From: Yponomeuta sedellus
Lineage: Eukaryota; Arthropoda; Insecta; Lepidoptera; Yponomeutidae
Direction of reading: 5' to 3'
Assembly (NCBI GenBank): GCA_934045075.1
Contig: OW203740.1
Span: 19,915,878 to 19,979,877 of the forward strand
DNA: 64,000 nt
The notes below the pieces were generated by a model. It was not told the DNA's origin and did not search any database. It saw nothing but the letters and a program-made list of their open reading frames with translations. The position numbers and the translations under genes were made by a program. Positions 19,990-30,576 of this stretch are shown in pieces (position 1 is the stretch's first letter; every line of letters starts with the position of its first letter).

Positions 19990-20345
19990 ATCATGAACCC
20001 ATCATGTCCCCACCGAGGGGCACAGGTTTTTTCCCTGAGGAAAGTATAGGTCTTACTCCACCACGAGGGTCAAGTCCAGATTGAACGAGGCATGCAAGAC
20101 TAGTGGCTGGTTTCAAGATTTCAAGCCGCTTTAAGGCCTTCGACTTGACTTAACTGCCATCTATCGACGGTAGCCAGCTCCAATTGCTTTTAACGTGCCA
20201 TGCGATGCACGGAACCGCTCGGAAAAATGACACTAGCGTTAGTCATGGGCGGTCACCCATCCATGCACTGAACGCGCCCCATGTTGCTTAACCTTCGTGT
20301 TCGTTTGAGGTCACTCAGGCAGCCGGAGCTACAAGCGATTCTGTT
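19990..20345 (-). repeat. 5S-headed SINE, subfamily 2, full length
   Basis: On the minus strand the head has CTTGTAGCTCCGGCTGCCTG, GGTTAAGCAACATGGGGCGC and ATGGATGGGTGACCGCC. The tail ends CCTCGGTGGGGACATGATGG and a GATGATGAT run. Its 5S-like core is among the best preserved in the window. Confidence 0.75.
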
Positions 20346-20502
20346 TTTTGTTTTCATAATGCATCCTGTATACTCGTATAAATTGCATTTTAATGGTTCT
20401 TCACTGTGAGTGACTACAAATACTGTCTCTGGGAACACGTTTCAGACGCGAGGCCATTTCCGCTGGACAGACAGGTACATACATAAACCCGGTCTAATTT
20501 TT

Positions 20503-21060
20503 AGCATTCGCCTAAAAACATGTTTAGCTAAGCAAACGTCTACTTCGATACTTTACTAGCTAAGTTAGCCTGAAGTAATGCTTAGGGAAGCTTGAGTACG
20601 GACTTGGGCTAAGCAACGACTATTTATCTCGCCCTCAGCATTGGCCTAAGAGCATGCTTAGCTTAGCAAACGTCTATTTTAGTAACGCATTGATACTTAG
20701 CTAAGTTAGCCTGAAGTAATGCTTAGGGAAGCTTGAGTACGGACTTGGGCTAAGCAACGACTATTTATCTCGCCCTCAGCATTGGCCTAAGAGCATGCTT
20801 AGCTTAGCAAACGTCTATTTTAGTAACGCATTGATACTTAGCTAAGTTAGCCTGAAGTAATGCTTAGGGAAGCTTGAGTACGGACTTGGGCTAAGCAACG
20901 ACTATTTATCTCGCCCTCAGCATTGGCCTAAGAGCATGCTTAGCTTAGCAAACGTCTATTTTAGTAACGCATTGATACTTAGCTAAGTTAGCCTGAAGTA
21001 ATGCTTAGGGAAGCTTGAGTACGGACTTGGGCTAAGCAACGACTATTTATCTCGCCCTGA
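20503..21060. repeat. 141-bp tandem repeat, four units
   Basis: Units 20,638-20,778, 20,779-20,919 and 20,920-21,060 have a period of exactly 141 and differ, as read, at a single base near the end of the last. A shorter diverged unit (20,503-20,637) precedes them. Each unit contains GCATGCTTAGCTTAGCAAAC, ACTTAGCTAAGTTAGCC and GGGAAGCTTGAGTACGG. The many CTTAGCTAAG palindromes could fold. No coding sequence. Confidence 0.95.
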
Positions 21061-21152
21061 GTGTCGGTGTATATGACACTCTACTCTGTGAGTAGCATTC
21101 CTACTTTCTCCAGATCACCACAGCTTTGTTAACAGACGATCGAACTTGGTCC

Positions 21153-21305
21153 GGACGACGCAAAGTGGGCAGGCCCTTCTCCCCCCCCTGGTCTGACGAC
21201 CTGGTTACGGTGGCGGGGAGTCGCTGGGTGCGGACGGCACGAGACCGTGAAGCTTGGGAAACCATGAGGGAGGCCCATGTCCTGCAGTGGGCGTCGAATG
21301 GCTGA
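21153..21305 (+). pseudogene. C-terminal end of a LINE reverse transcriptase
   Basis: Fifty codons before TGA contain G-R-R-K-V-G-R-P, W-S-D-D-L-V-T-V-A-G, R-W-V-R-T-A-R-D-R and H-V-L-Q-W-A-S-N-G. This is the end of the endonuclease-reverse transcriptase ORF of a non-LTR family common in Lepidoptera. The stop runs into TGATGATGATGA, the usual 3' tail. The element is severely 5' truncated. Confidence 0.7.
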
Positions 21306-21366
21306 TGATGATGACAATAACATGTCCGTTGATCTGGAAATTTATCTGCCGAACATAATCGCATCA

Positions 21367-22135
21367 CACTAATATAAAGCCGAAAGTTTGTGAGTGTATA
21401 TGTTTTTAAAACCTATTTAGAGGCTAAAAACTCTCTCAAAAACATCTCAAAAAACTCTCTGAAATGAGATAAATAATTGTATAAATGTAACTTTATAAAT
21501 ATAATTAATTAAAATTGTATGATAATTAATCAAATTAAATTTAAATTAATGTAATACATACTTTTATATAGCACTTTTAAATGTTGCGTGCCCTACAGGG
21601 TCCACAAAGATCTTATCAAATAACTGTTAAGTTATAATGTAACAACCTTGAAACTTGTGGAATGCAATAAAGTATTGAGTATTCATTAAAATAATTCTCA
21701 ATAAAAATAGCTCAATTGGAAGAGCGCTGGCACGGAAAGCCAGAGGTCGCGGGTTCGAATCCCGGCATGGGTGGAATTTTTAGCTACTAAATAGGTTTTT
21801 AAAATTGTCCTTAGCACGGGTTAGTGCATTAAAAATAAAAATAGTATAATAGTGTGTATGTTTGTTTACTTTGTGTTGTTACTTCTTCACGTCTAAACGG
21901 CTGTAGCGATTTTAATAAAATTTGGTACGGAGTTAGCTGACACCCTGGATTAACACATAGGGTACGTTTTAATGCGGAAAAATATCTTATTCCCTAATAA
22001 ACGAAAATAAACTTATAAATTATTGCTACTCAACAATTCGGAAACTTGTTAACGCAATAGGGATCCCCTGTCATGTTAACTTAAGTTTATTGGCAAATAA
22101 ATAAAAAAATAAAAAAAATAAAAAAAAATAATCTA
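21367..22135 (+). mobile_element. Helitron-like repeat with nested SINE material
   Basis: AAGCCGAAAGTTTGTGAGTG near 21,380 and, after an interruption, TTCACGTCTAAACGGCTGTA, AATTTGGTACGGAGTTAGC and GACACCCTGGATTAACACAT near 21,885-21,960. A second copy at 29,655-30,100 has the same order. The interruption holds a LINE-like tail (AATAAAGTATTGAG) and SINE E. Confidence 0.5.
21706..21856 (+). repeat. tRNA-derived SINE E, nested
   Basis: TAGCTCAATTGGAAGAGCGC, GGTCGCGGGTTCGAATCCCG, CTAAATAGGTTTTTAAAATT and a tail ending AAAAATAGTATA. The leader is absent. Confidence 0.7.
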
Positions 22136-23223
22136 CGTAATGGTCTATATGGGCGGAATTTTATATCGAAATGACTTGGGAATTTTATACGGGCTCACGT
22201 GACAGACGTAAAAATAAAAAGTAAATTAGCCTAAGAAAAGGTTAATTAGAATCATGTTTGTGTTGTACATGCGTACAGCGTTCAGTGGTACAAAGTACAC
22301 ACCAGAAAAATACAGAAGTTCAGAGTAAATTAATAACAGAACTCACAACACTTCAACCGGTATGCCGTTTGAATAGACCATGTGGAATAAGTTGATATTG
22401 TGTTATGAATACAGATGAAAGCAGATCAAAGCAGATCAGATGATATTATTTGTTGAACTAAGTACAGTGCACATTTACACACGCACGCATTTAAGGTAGC
22501 ATGTTACGAGTAAAGATTGTACCACATCCGGCAATTTTGCAGAAAAAATCACCAATTTACAAGCAGCCTTGTTATTTAGCTGAAAATTTTAAAATAAATT
22601 GGATAAATGGAACCTTGGCACACAAGAAGGTCAAAGACCAAAAACATGAGCTCCAGGCAGACGACTAACAACAGATCGGGTATAAATAAAAGCATTTATT
22701 TGTAGCTTTGTTATAGCTTTGAAAATTTTATTGGAAAAACGGAACCAAATCGTAGTGCAAAAATAACTTATACTTACTCCGCTGGCTCCGAGTTCTGAGG
22801 TGAATCTTGGCCTCTGACACAAGAGCAAAGACCTGTGTGAGCTCCAGGCTACTAGCAATAGACGGTGCAGGACAGAACAAGTGACGACAGCAAAATTACA
22901 GACTTTTATTCAACGACAACAAATCCAAGTGCCATGGCATAGTTTAACAACATATGTTAATCTCTTTCCCGCAAGCATTTATAAGCAGCTTTGATATAGA
23001 GCTGAAAATTATAAAATTTATTGGAAAAACGAAACAGAATGGTTCTCCGATACAAGAAGGCCAAGGATCATAGACCTGCGTGAGCTCCAGGCAGGCGACT
23101 GGCTAGAGACCGGGCAGGGCAAGTGACGACAGCAAAACTGCAGACTTTTATTGAACGAAAACAAATCCAAGTACCATTGCCTGATTTAAAAACTTATGTA
23201 AATCTCTATTTGGCAAGCATTTA

Positions 23224-24443
23224 CATAGGCTGCTACTTATGTATGCGGAATCTGGCATTCCAATAATTTTAAACGCAATGTCTGACCTCCATGGTCAAAT
23301 TCGTTCTTTTTTTAAATACTGGCCGCTAATATTTTTCTCTTATATACGTTAGTGTTTTGTTTTTGTTGGGTTTACAATGTCATATCGCTGAAAAAATGGA
23401 ACTCACTCGTGAAATATTCGTGCTATGATTTATTACGATTTTCGACGTGGTTTAACGCAACAACAGTGCGTAGATCAATTAACTTTGACTTTTGTTGGTG
23501 AAGCTCCATCAAAAACGACTGTATATCACTGGTTAGTGAGTTTAATCCCGGACGCAGTAAGCTCACGGACGAAGTTAAAGAAGGTCGCCCGAAATCGGTG
23601 GTTGTGCCTAACATATTGAAGCTGTGCGAATGTTACGTATCGCGAGATGGAGGCTATTCTGGGCATATGTATGACAAGCATTCATAGGGTAGGTATTACA
23701 TGAACATTTGTCAGTAAAAAAAATTTGTTCGCGTTGGATCCCGCACAACTTAACTCAAAAGATGCTCGCGTCGAATGGTGCAAGAAAACCTTAAAAAGAC
23801 TCAAAATCTGTTTATAATATCTACACAGGTGACGAATCCTGGATCTACGCGTACGATCCCGAAACTAAACAACAATCAACAGTTTGGGTGATCCAAAATG
23901 AGCCGAACCCTACAAAAGTGGCTCGTGCAAAAAGCACTGTAAAGCAAATGGTGGCCTGCTTTTTTGGTATTAATGGCCATGTGGCTACAATACCACTCGA
24001 ATATCGCAGAACGGCTAATTCGGAGTGGTACACGACCATTTATTTGCCGGAAGTATTTGAAGAAATACGCCAAAACAACCAGCGACGCAGAATCATACTT
24101 CACCATGAAAATGCCAGCATACATCTCAGGAAACAGCTACATTTTTGGATGGTCAAAAAATAGAATTGATGGGTTATCCACCGTTCAGCCCTGATTTGGC
24201 TCCCAATGGTTTTTATTTATTCCCAAATGAAGCTACGGCAAGTGAAGATGCCGTAGATGCGTTCAAACAGCACGTTTTGGAGATACCTCAATCAGAGTGG
24301 AAAAAGTGTTTTACAAATTGGTTTCATGGAATGCAAAAGTGCATCGATCATAGTGGAGAATACTTTGAAAAACAATAAAATCATATTTAGCCATATACAT
24401 TTGTTTATTTTTTCTATTCCGCATACATAAGTAGCAGCCCTCG
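23224..24443 (+). mobile_element. Mariner element, 1.22 kb
   Basis: Inverted ends share a 24-bp stretch beginning GGCTGCTACTTATGTATGCG (left at 23,228, right at 24,416-24,439). The outermost few bases are mutated on the left. TA at 23,222-23,223 and AA at 24,444-24,445 are the probable, now unequal, duplication. The host repeat reads through cleanly if the element is removed. Confidence 0.85.
23396..24378 (+). pseudogene. Mariner transposase, inactive
   Basis: Begins M-E-L-T-R-E-I-F at 23,396, then shifts frame after about ten codons. The N-terminal helix-turn-helix words (Y-D-F-R-R-G-L-T-Q, T-T-V-Y-H-W) are clear. The first catalytic Asp is in T-G-D-E-S-W at 23,831. The second position, normally Asp in a D-N-A-S context, is Glu (H-H-E-N-A-S at 24,107). 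The third is S-P-D-L-A-P-N at 24,192. Bases are missing between the second and third, so the usual DD34D spacing is lost. It ends E-Y-F-E-K-Q at 24,378. It has at least three frame breaks and cannot encode an active enzyme. Family assignment is firm; the subfamily is not determined. Confidence 0.85.
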
Positions 24444-24698
24444 AACAAGTAGCTTTGCTATAGAGCTGAAAATTTTAAAATTTATTGGAAAAACGTAAGT
24501 AATTTTTGCAGTACGATTGGAAGATTTGGATCCAATCGTACTGCAAAAATTACTTACTCCGTTGGTTCAGAAGAAACTCTAGTAGAGATTGGTCTCCGAC
24601 ACAAAATGGCTAAATATCAAAGACCTGCGTGAGCTCCAGACAGAAGACTGGCAGGCTAGCAAGTGACGACAGCAAAACCTACAGACTTTTATTAGACG

Positions 24699-24945
24699 GC
24701 GTCGGTGACGCAGCGGTTTGGCACGCTGACTATTAAACCGAAGGTCTGGGGTTCGATCCTTGGCCTGGTCAAACTAGAAAACATTTTTTTCTAGTTTGTC
24801 TGGGTTCTTGGATGTTATCTATGTATTTATTGTATTAAATCTGTCATCGATTTAGCACCTGTAACACAAGTCTAGTTGTATAGTATGAGGCTAACGAGAT
24901 CTGTGTAATGAATATGTCCAAGAATATTTATTATAGCTATTATTG
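24699..24945 (+). repeat. tRNA-headed SINE
   Basis: Head GGTGACGCAGCGGTTTGGC (A-box-like) and GGGGTTCGATCC (B box). Body TTTCTAGTTTGTCTGGGTTC, TTGGATGTTATCTATG and AGCACCTGTAACACAAGTC. The tail AATATTTATTATAGCTATT meets the interrupted repeat at a TTATT-type junction. The 3' half recurs at 30,381-30,556. Confidence 0.65.
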
Positions 24946-24999
24946 AACGAAAACAAATCCTAGTGCCATTGCATACCGTAATCTCCGTGTACATTAAGG

Positions 25000-25768
25000 C
25001 CGCGAGTTGCTAAAAAATCACGGTTGATTCTACTGACGCTACCTACCCCACAAGATAGCTCTCTGAATAGCTCCGGCAAACACAACTGAACTTTTCTTCA
25101 TGCACTGTCATCCACCTGCGCCTTACTCAAATTATTATGGAAGACAAGTAGTTCGTCTCTCCACTTGCATAGGTGAAATTCCCGCACAACAAAATGTCTC
25201 CTAACAAGCAAAGATTCGCAAACAAAGCTTGTTATAGCGAACTGTTATCCAGGAGCGGGGAATTTACGAGTGGCCTCTTCAAAAGTAAAATGAAACGCAA
25301 TATAAAGAAAAAATCAAGTCTTATCTCCCTGTGTCCAATATTATTTATTGCACGGAAAGAAATGAGAATGTTCTCCGATAAAGGGAGAAATTCAGCGTTT
25401 TACGACGAAGGTGCCTAATCAAATCAAGGGTCATTCCATTTTATTTTCGTCGGAGGCTCCGTAGGTGACCATAAAACTGAAATACTGTAATATGTTTGAG
25501 CCAATTTGATTTTAGCATTGTCCGATTGGACCTTTTTATTTACTGATTTGACACTAAAACGTGAAAATCACTTTGCTAAATCCGCCAAAAAATTATTTAA
25601 AACAAAACTAAATTTATAAATTTATTACTTACTACATATAAAGCACAATTTTATAATTTATTTGCTAGCGGCTGCACAAAAAGCCTATATTGTAATTTAC
25701 ATCCAGTACAATAAAGCCTGTTGAAAGAATATGTTGGAACTGTCGCGTAAGTAAACAAGCGCCCGCTG
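25000..25768. other. Single-copy-looking sequence
   Basis: Nothing repeats elsewhere in the window. An 81-codon frame at 25,173-25,418 is Lys/Ser-rich without a recognisable domain and is probably chance. AAGCCTATATTGTAATTTAC and CAATAAAGCCTGTTG near 25,680-25,725 look like a retroposon end. Confidence 0.3.
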
Positions 25769-25913
25769 CAGTACAATTCCACCGAACTGCGATCCCCAAC
25801 CCGCATGCCCAGCGTGCGGATTATGGGCACTACCCCCTATGATAGCACAACGTGGCGCTCTTTAGGGGAGGGCTATGTCCAGCAGTGGACTAGTATAGCC
25901 TGACGACGACGAC
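25769..25913 (+). repeat. Retroposon D, 3' half
   Basis: CTGCAGTACAATTCCACCGA, GGGGAGGGCTATGTCCAGCA and tail GACGACGACGACG. Confidence 0.65.
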
Positions 25914-26109
25914 GCGTTGGAGTTCGCAATTTGTCACGGGTCTTTGTGCCGCTGGAATACTCGTGACTGTCTCTCAAAAGGGTCTGGCTGAAAACCAGCG
26001 TTGCAGATTTTATCTGTAGCACATGCTGAGCCCAGTCACCTTTTTATATCCAGGACACACATTGCCGCACTTACTGATTGAGAATTTTGATTGAGAATTG
26101 CATGTTTTC

Positions 26110-26275
26110 TTGATGCAAGTGGGTTTTAATCAAAATTAGGTGTAAATCTTTATTTCACCCAAATATTTTAATGTGTTTTGTGTATGAGTTTTCTTTTTTT
26201 TGTGTTTAGTATTAATTTCATCCAAATGTTTAATGTGTGTCTTGTGTATGAATAAAGCATTATCTTATCTTATCA
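26110..26275 (+). repeat. LINE-like 3' end
   Basis: Two similar segments (TTTATTTCACCCAAATATTTTA and ATTTCATCCAAATGTTTAATG) each followed by TTGTGTATGA, then GAATAAAGC and TTATCTTATCTTATC. This looks like a polyadenylated retroposon tail with an internal duplication. Confidence 0.4.
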
Positions 26276-26289
26276 ATTGGTCTCCACTG

Positions 26290-26740
26290 CGTGGCTTTTG
26301 TACGGTTATTTGACGAGCGTCTTTATTCACATGCCACTGTAAGTTGTAATGTTAATATCTCCGCCACAAACAATAGGGCCGAGCGCGTCCAAAGAAAGCG
26401 CGCATTACAATTGCTAATTAAATCAAAACAATTTTCTTGGGGTCATAAAAGTGTACTTTTATCGGCATTTCACGCGGCGTAGCTCGGCAATACATCAGTG
26501 GCGTCAAGATTTTAATTACGCCGATAATGATTTTAATAGAAAGCTTAAGATGCGCGCAACGATTACAGTCTTATCGCGAGCGCACTACATACGCACCGGC
26601 GGTTTTCCTCTCAATTAGAGTGCTTTAAATCAAAGTCTAATAGCCCTTTTATGCCGAAAAGACCCCGAAAGTAATCTCGCCTAATCAGCTTTAATTAACT
26701 CCAGTGTTAGGGCGAGGGACCGAAACTACTGCTTACCGGA
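26290..26740. other. Candidate conserved non-coding block
   Basis: A repeat-free stretch with unusually many homeodomain-type TAAT words (GCTAATTAAATC, TTTTAATTACGCC, CTCAATTAGAG, CTTTAATTAACTC) and even base composition. The 63-codon frame at 26,291-26,482 has no recognisable domain. This is an inference from motif content only. Confidence 0.3.
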
Positions 26741-26855
26741 AAATGGTTTATGCTACAAATTTTCAATGATAAAGCGTAGTGATGACCGATTGGCTTGCTT
26801 TAATGCTCGTTAAAAACAGTCTCAATTACTTGTGATTAGTTACTGAAAAAACTTA

Positions 26856-26966
26856 GTGTAGGACGCCCTCCGACCAGGTGGGATGACGATCTGCGAAAAA
26901 CTGCAGGCAGATGCTGGATGCGCTCATTAGGGGGGGGGGGGGGCTATTTCAAGCAGAAGAAGAAGC
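26856..26966 (+). repeat. RTE-like LINE 3' end with a 14-G run
   Basis: GTAGGACGCCCTCCGACCAG, TGGGATGACGATCTGCG, GCAGGCAGATGCTGGATGCG, as at 29,800-29,860 and 46,560-46,630. The expected segment after it is replaced by 14 G (26,930-26,943). The tail is GCAGAAGAAGAAG. Confidence 0.6.
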
Positions 26967-27328
26967 GCTCGTGGCCTAGGCGGACCGAGTGATTGGAATG
27001 AATCACAAGGTTAAGCAACAACAGGCGCGGTCAGATACGGGATGGGTGAGCGTCCCGTGACTACTACTAGTGGCATTTTTCCGAGCGCTTCCGTGCTTCG
27101 CAAGGCACGTTAAGCCGTTGCTGCCCGTTGTCATATAATGGCAGTCGTTAAGCCATGTCAGAGGCCTTATGGGCGACTTGATAACTTCTGACAGTACGGC
27201 CCGCCACTGTCTAACAAACGTCCACCAACCCGGACTTGGCCCCCGTGGTGGAATATGGCCCAACCTTCCTGCGATGCAGGAAGACCCACCTGTCCCAGCA
27301 GTGGGGACATACAAGGATTGATAACGAT
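26967..27328 (+). repeat. 5S-headed SINE, subfamily 1, full length
   Basis: Head GCGCTCGTGGCCTAGGCGG, core GGTTAAGCAACAACAGGCGC, GGTCAGATACGGGATGGGTG. Tail GGCCCCCGTGGTGGAATATG to AAGGATTGATAACGATG. It abuts the GAAGAAG tail of the LINE end before it. Confidence 0.8.
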
Positions 27329-27339
27329 GTCCAGCAGTG

Positions 27340-27790
27340 CACTAATATCCCTGAAAAAGAAGATGTTACTGAGAGACCTCATAATGACCCCATACGTCAG
27401 GCGCACCCTGGACAACAATCGAAGAGTCCCTTACGCTGATTGGCAAATCCTTTCTCCACGATGGCTTGCCATTGACACGCTAAGAAGAAGAAGGGGCATC
27501 TTATTTTCTTCAATGTCTATTTACGTATAATTATTATATCTATTTATTTAATTATTTATATATGTATTAATGTTTGTGTGGGTTTATCATATTTTTTATA
27601 ATTCAGACCCCCCTTGCCCCTGTAGGTTTAAGCCTATGTTTATATGTAAGTTAATTATTGTATTCCACTTTCTTTTCCCGCAGTACCCCTTGCCAGTCTC
27701 TTCAACACCAAAGGTTTACTGGAAGAGAATTCTTCTTGCTTTAAGCACGCCCTTGTACATTTACTCATGTAATTAGTGCAATAGAGAATT
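27340..27790 (+). repeat. Probable retroposon 3' region
   Basis: A stretch with AAGAAGAAGAAGG near 27,482 is followed by AT-rich sequence. It ends GGTTTACTGGAAGAGAATTC, GTAATTAGTGCAATAGAG and AATTAAAATAAAAAAG. This resembles type H ends (CCAAAGGTTGTCTGGAAGAG). No coding domain. Confidence 0.3.
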
Positions 27791-28690
27791 AAAATAAAAA
27801 AGAGACGTCACAATGTAAGATCGTTTTTGTCACAAAAAGTGACTAGCAAATCTCTCAATGAAATGTGAGTTTTAATTTTTAGGACAAATTACATCTTAAC
27901 GACTTATAAGCCAAGAACTATATCATTGAATTAGAACCGGCAAATCCCATTTTTGCAGATCCCATTTTTTATTGCGTAATCTACGTTGTTTAAGCCGACC
28001 AGGGAGCCAATTCCTACTTCATTCGCAAATAAGTCGTATACGACTCTACGGCTTTTGACCTGGTGTTCTACGTAAAAAGTCGAGCGACAGCCAAAATCTG
28101 TATTTACAACGCCATGCTAGATTTATTCGAATGAGAAAATTAATGTATAATAATGACTCTATCGACTTATCTTATCTTATTTTTATGCAACAAACGTCTC
28201 AGCCTTCAAATATTTTGCGTCTACGCTTTCAATTCGCATGGGTGAGAATCGGCCCCCAGATGTCAGCGTGTGTATATAGTCCAAATAGTTTGATGGAAAC
28301 GAAACTGAATGAAATGATGAGATGTCTGTCATCGGGTGAAAATCGGCCAAGTGTATGCCTGTGCTGCTCGCACTTAGCTTAGAACAATACCGCTAATTTA
28401 ACAGACCTCGCATGTTCAGGAGGTACCCTAATAACTGGCAAAGCTGCAAAACAAAACACCTCCCTTCCGAAGCTGGGTAACGGACTGGCTCGCGGATGAT
28501 GAATGGCCGCCCAGATAGATAGGGTTACGAGAAATACACTGCCGCTGGTCGACTGGCTACTCTCGGGACCTGGAGAAAAATAAAGCAAGGTCTCGATGAC
28601 TTGAAAGAAAAGAAAGATATCCGGAGATCTGGACTATCGGGGAGCAGAACTGCTACATATTTTTTTGGTTAATCCTGTTGGATTGTGGCC
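27791..28690. other. Unassigned sequence
   Basis: No recognised element. GGTGAGAATCGGCCCCCAG and GGGTGAAAATCGGCCAAG (near 28,240 and 28,335) are a weak direct repeat. The segment 28,380-28,600 has even composition but no open frame with a recognisable domain. Confidence 0.3.
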
Positions 28691-28692
28691 CG

Positions 28693-28862
28693 ATGTCGCT
28701 GCCTGTACGTAATACCGAGAATAGTGTAAAGAGGTTCGAAATTTCACTGAATTTCGCCCATTGGCAATTGGAAGAGCGCTGGCACGGATAGCCAGAGGTC
28801 GCGGGTTCGAATCCCGGCATGGGTTAAATTTTTAGCCTCTAAATAGGTTTTTAAATTTGTGG
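28693..28862 (+). repeat. tRNA-derived SINE E
   Basis: Leader GATGTCGCTGCCTGTACGTA and TAAAGAGGTTCGAAATTTC. Core TTGGAAGAGCGCTGGCACGG and B box GGGTTCGAATCCC. Tail CTAAATAGGTTTTTAAATTT. Confidence 0.7.
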
Positions 28863-28954
28863 CAACAGTTTTGGGGAAAAAAATTACGGCTTACAAATAA
28901 AGAATTTATAGTTGGCAACAAAAGGTGTGCTCCACCTCACCTTCATTCATCATC

Positions 28955-29310
28955 AACTCATTATGTCTACACCGAGGGGCACGGGTCCCTTCCGTGAGGA
29001 AGGTATAGGCCATACACCACCACGGGGGCCAAGTCCAGATTGGTGGAGACTTGCAAGACTAGTGGCTGGTCTTACTGTCAGAAGTTTTTGAGCCGCCCTA
29101 AGGCTCTGACTTGGCTTAACGAGTACCATCTATCGGAGGCATTCGGAACCAACTGCTTAACGTGCCTTGCAAAGCATGGAACCGCTCGGAAAAATGCCAC
29201 TAGCGTTAGTCATAGACGGTTCAAGCGTCCGTGCATTGAACGCGCTCAGTGTTGCATCACCTTCGTGATCGCTTAAGAACACTCAGGCAGCCGGGGTTAA
29301 GAGCGATTCG
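28955..29310 (-). repeat. 5S-headed SINE, subfamily 2
   Basis: On the minus strand the head has TAACCCCGGCTGCCTGAGTG, GGTGATGCAACACTGAGCGC and GTCTATGACTAACGC. The tail has GGTGGTGTATGGCC and CCTCGGTGTAGACATAATG. Confidence 0.7.
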
Positions 29311-29654
29311 ATACACCTGCATACGGACGCTTCGAATTCTGACTTTAACACGTAAAAACTATTTATACGGGTGGGCCGATAGGTTACAACAGGTTCAAAA
29401 ACTTGCGACAAGTCCAGATTCAAAGTAGCCGCCACTGAGCTAATCTATCACAGAGTGTATCTAAAACAAAATCAGTTCAGAGCGCGCCGGTAGTTCTGTT
29501 TCGCTCAGGGCACCTCGCAAATTTACCAATTACGATACGATACGGCAGATACGATGGGATAGTTTGTTTTGGCAGGAAATCAGAAATCATAAATGTATTG
29601 TTTCTTAATGATTCTCGTTACTCATACATCACATCACTTCACATTAACACCCTT
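29311..29654. other. Single-copy-looking sequence
   Basis: No repeat or gene is recognised. There is a small ACGATACGATACGGCAGATACG word repeat near 29,535. Confidence 0.3.
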
Positions 29655-30100
29655 CACACTAATATTATAGAGGCGAAAGTTTGTGAGTGAGTAAGTTGGT
29701 TACTTCTTCACGTCTAAACGGCCATATCTCGCGGAGAACTGACAACCGTTGGAGTAAACGTTACCTTGAGCGGAGACCGCGACACGGCAAACGTAGTGCA
29801 GGACGTCCTCCGACTAGGTGGGATGACAATCTGCGAAAAACTGCAGGCAGATGCTGGATGCGGCAGGCTGAAGACAGGGTGCTATGGCGCCCATTAGGGG
29901 AGGGCTATGTCCAGCAGTGGACAACATAATATAGCCTGAAGAAGAAGGAGAAGAAACGGTTGGAGCGATTTTAATCAAATTTGGTATGGAGTTAGCTGAC
30001 ACCCTGGAATAACACGTAGGCAACGTTTTACTTAGGGAAAATTATTATTCCCAGGGGAAAAAATATAAACCGCGGTTAACACCTCGGGGCACAGCTAGGA
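29655..30100 (+). mobile_element. Helitron-like repeat split by an RTE-like LINE end
   Basis: AGGCGAAAGTTTGTGAGTGA and TACTTCTTCACGTCTAAACGG upstream. GGAGCGATTTTAATCAAATT, GGAGTTAGCTGACACCCTGG and AATAACACGTAGGC downstream. The same order without the LINE is seen at 21,885-21,965. Confidence 0.55.
29722..29953 (+). pseudogene. RTE-like LINE, last part of the reverse transcriptase frame
   Basis: About 68 codons open to a stop: I-S-R-R-T-D-N-R-W, L-E-R-R-P-R-H-G-K-R-S-A-G-R, T-R-W-D-D-N-L-R-K, and L-G-E-G-Y-V-Q-Q-W-T-T. This is the C-terminus of a lepidopteran RTE-type endonuclease-reverse transcriptase. Its 3' end GGGGAGGGCTATGTCCAGCA and GCCTGAAGAAGAAGGAGAAG is shared with retroposon D. It is flanked by AAACGG (29,716-29,721 and 29,954-29,959), a 6-bp target duplication inside the Helitron-like repeat. 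It is strongly 5' truncated, and the remaining frame is intact. Confidence 0.75.
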
Positions 30101-30161
30101 GTTACATATTGTTGAGTGTAGTGTGTCGGCCAGCTGCGAAAAACTTGAAGTTACTATAGTA

Positions 30162-30309
30162 TTTTCTAAGGTTAACACGTTGAAGTTACTACCCATAGTA
30201 ATTAATTGTACTCGCCACTTTAGTATACCCTTGACCACTGCAACGCTGCCGAAACGTCGCTAATTAAGGTACTAACGTTTTACTTAGTAAATAATCGCGA
30301 TTGGACCCG

Positions 30310-30313
<4 letters not shown>
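30162..30313 (+). repeat. Penelope-like tail
   Basis: TTTTCTAAGGTTAACACG, TGTACTCGCCACTTTAGTAT, GCAACGCTGCCGAAACGTCG and ACTTAGTAAATAATCGCG, the same order as the right arm at 8762-8895. It runs into a TA repeat. Confidence 0.5.

Positions 30314-30380
<67 letters not shown>
30314..30380. repeat. (TA)n microsatellite, ~67 bp
   Basis: Perfect AT alternation over the whole interval. Confidence 0.95.
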
Positions 30381-30384
<4 letters not shown>

Positions 30385-30556
30385 CTAGGAAACGAACTTT
30401 TCTAGTTTGTCTCGGATCTTGGATGTTATCTATGTATTTATTGTATTAAATCTATCGTCGAGTTAGCACCTGTAACACAAGTCATTTAGTTGTACTTAGT
30501 ATAGGGCTAACGAGATCTGTGTAATCTGTCCATGAATATTTATTATTATTGTTATA
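30381..30556 (+). repeat. 3' half of a tRNA-headed SINE
   Basis: TTTCTAGTTTGTCTCGGATC, TTGGATGTTATCTATG and GAGTTAGCACCTGTAACAC match the body of 24,699-24,945. The head is missing. Confidence 0.6.
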
Positions 30557-30576
30557 GGATATTACTAATGGGTCGG

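Larger units (their letters stand above)
22545..24995 (+). repeat. Diverged tandem array of a ~240-bp unit
   Basis: Four degenerate copies share, in order, AGCATTTATAAGCAGCTTTG, AGAGCTGAAAATT, TTATTGGAAAAACG, CGTGAGCTCCAGGCAG, AAGTGACGACAGCAAAA and ACAAATCCAAGTGCCAT. One copy is split by a mariner (23,224-24,443) and another by a tRNA-headed SINE (24,699-24,945). Copies vary in length because internal segments differ. No protein is encoded. Confidence 0.7.

Noticed and set aside
21706..21780. Possible tRNA gene (TAGCTCAATTGG and GGGTTCGAATCCC)
   Set aside because: The same core occurs at least eight times with the same non-tRNA tail, and the base before the anticodon is not T. It is SINE E.
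25173..25418. 81-codon Lys/Ser-rich frame
   Set aside because: No homologous pattern is recognised and there are no splice or start features. Probably chance.
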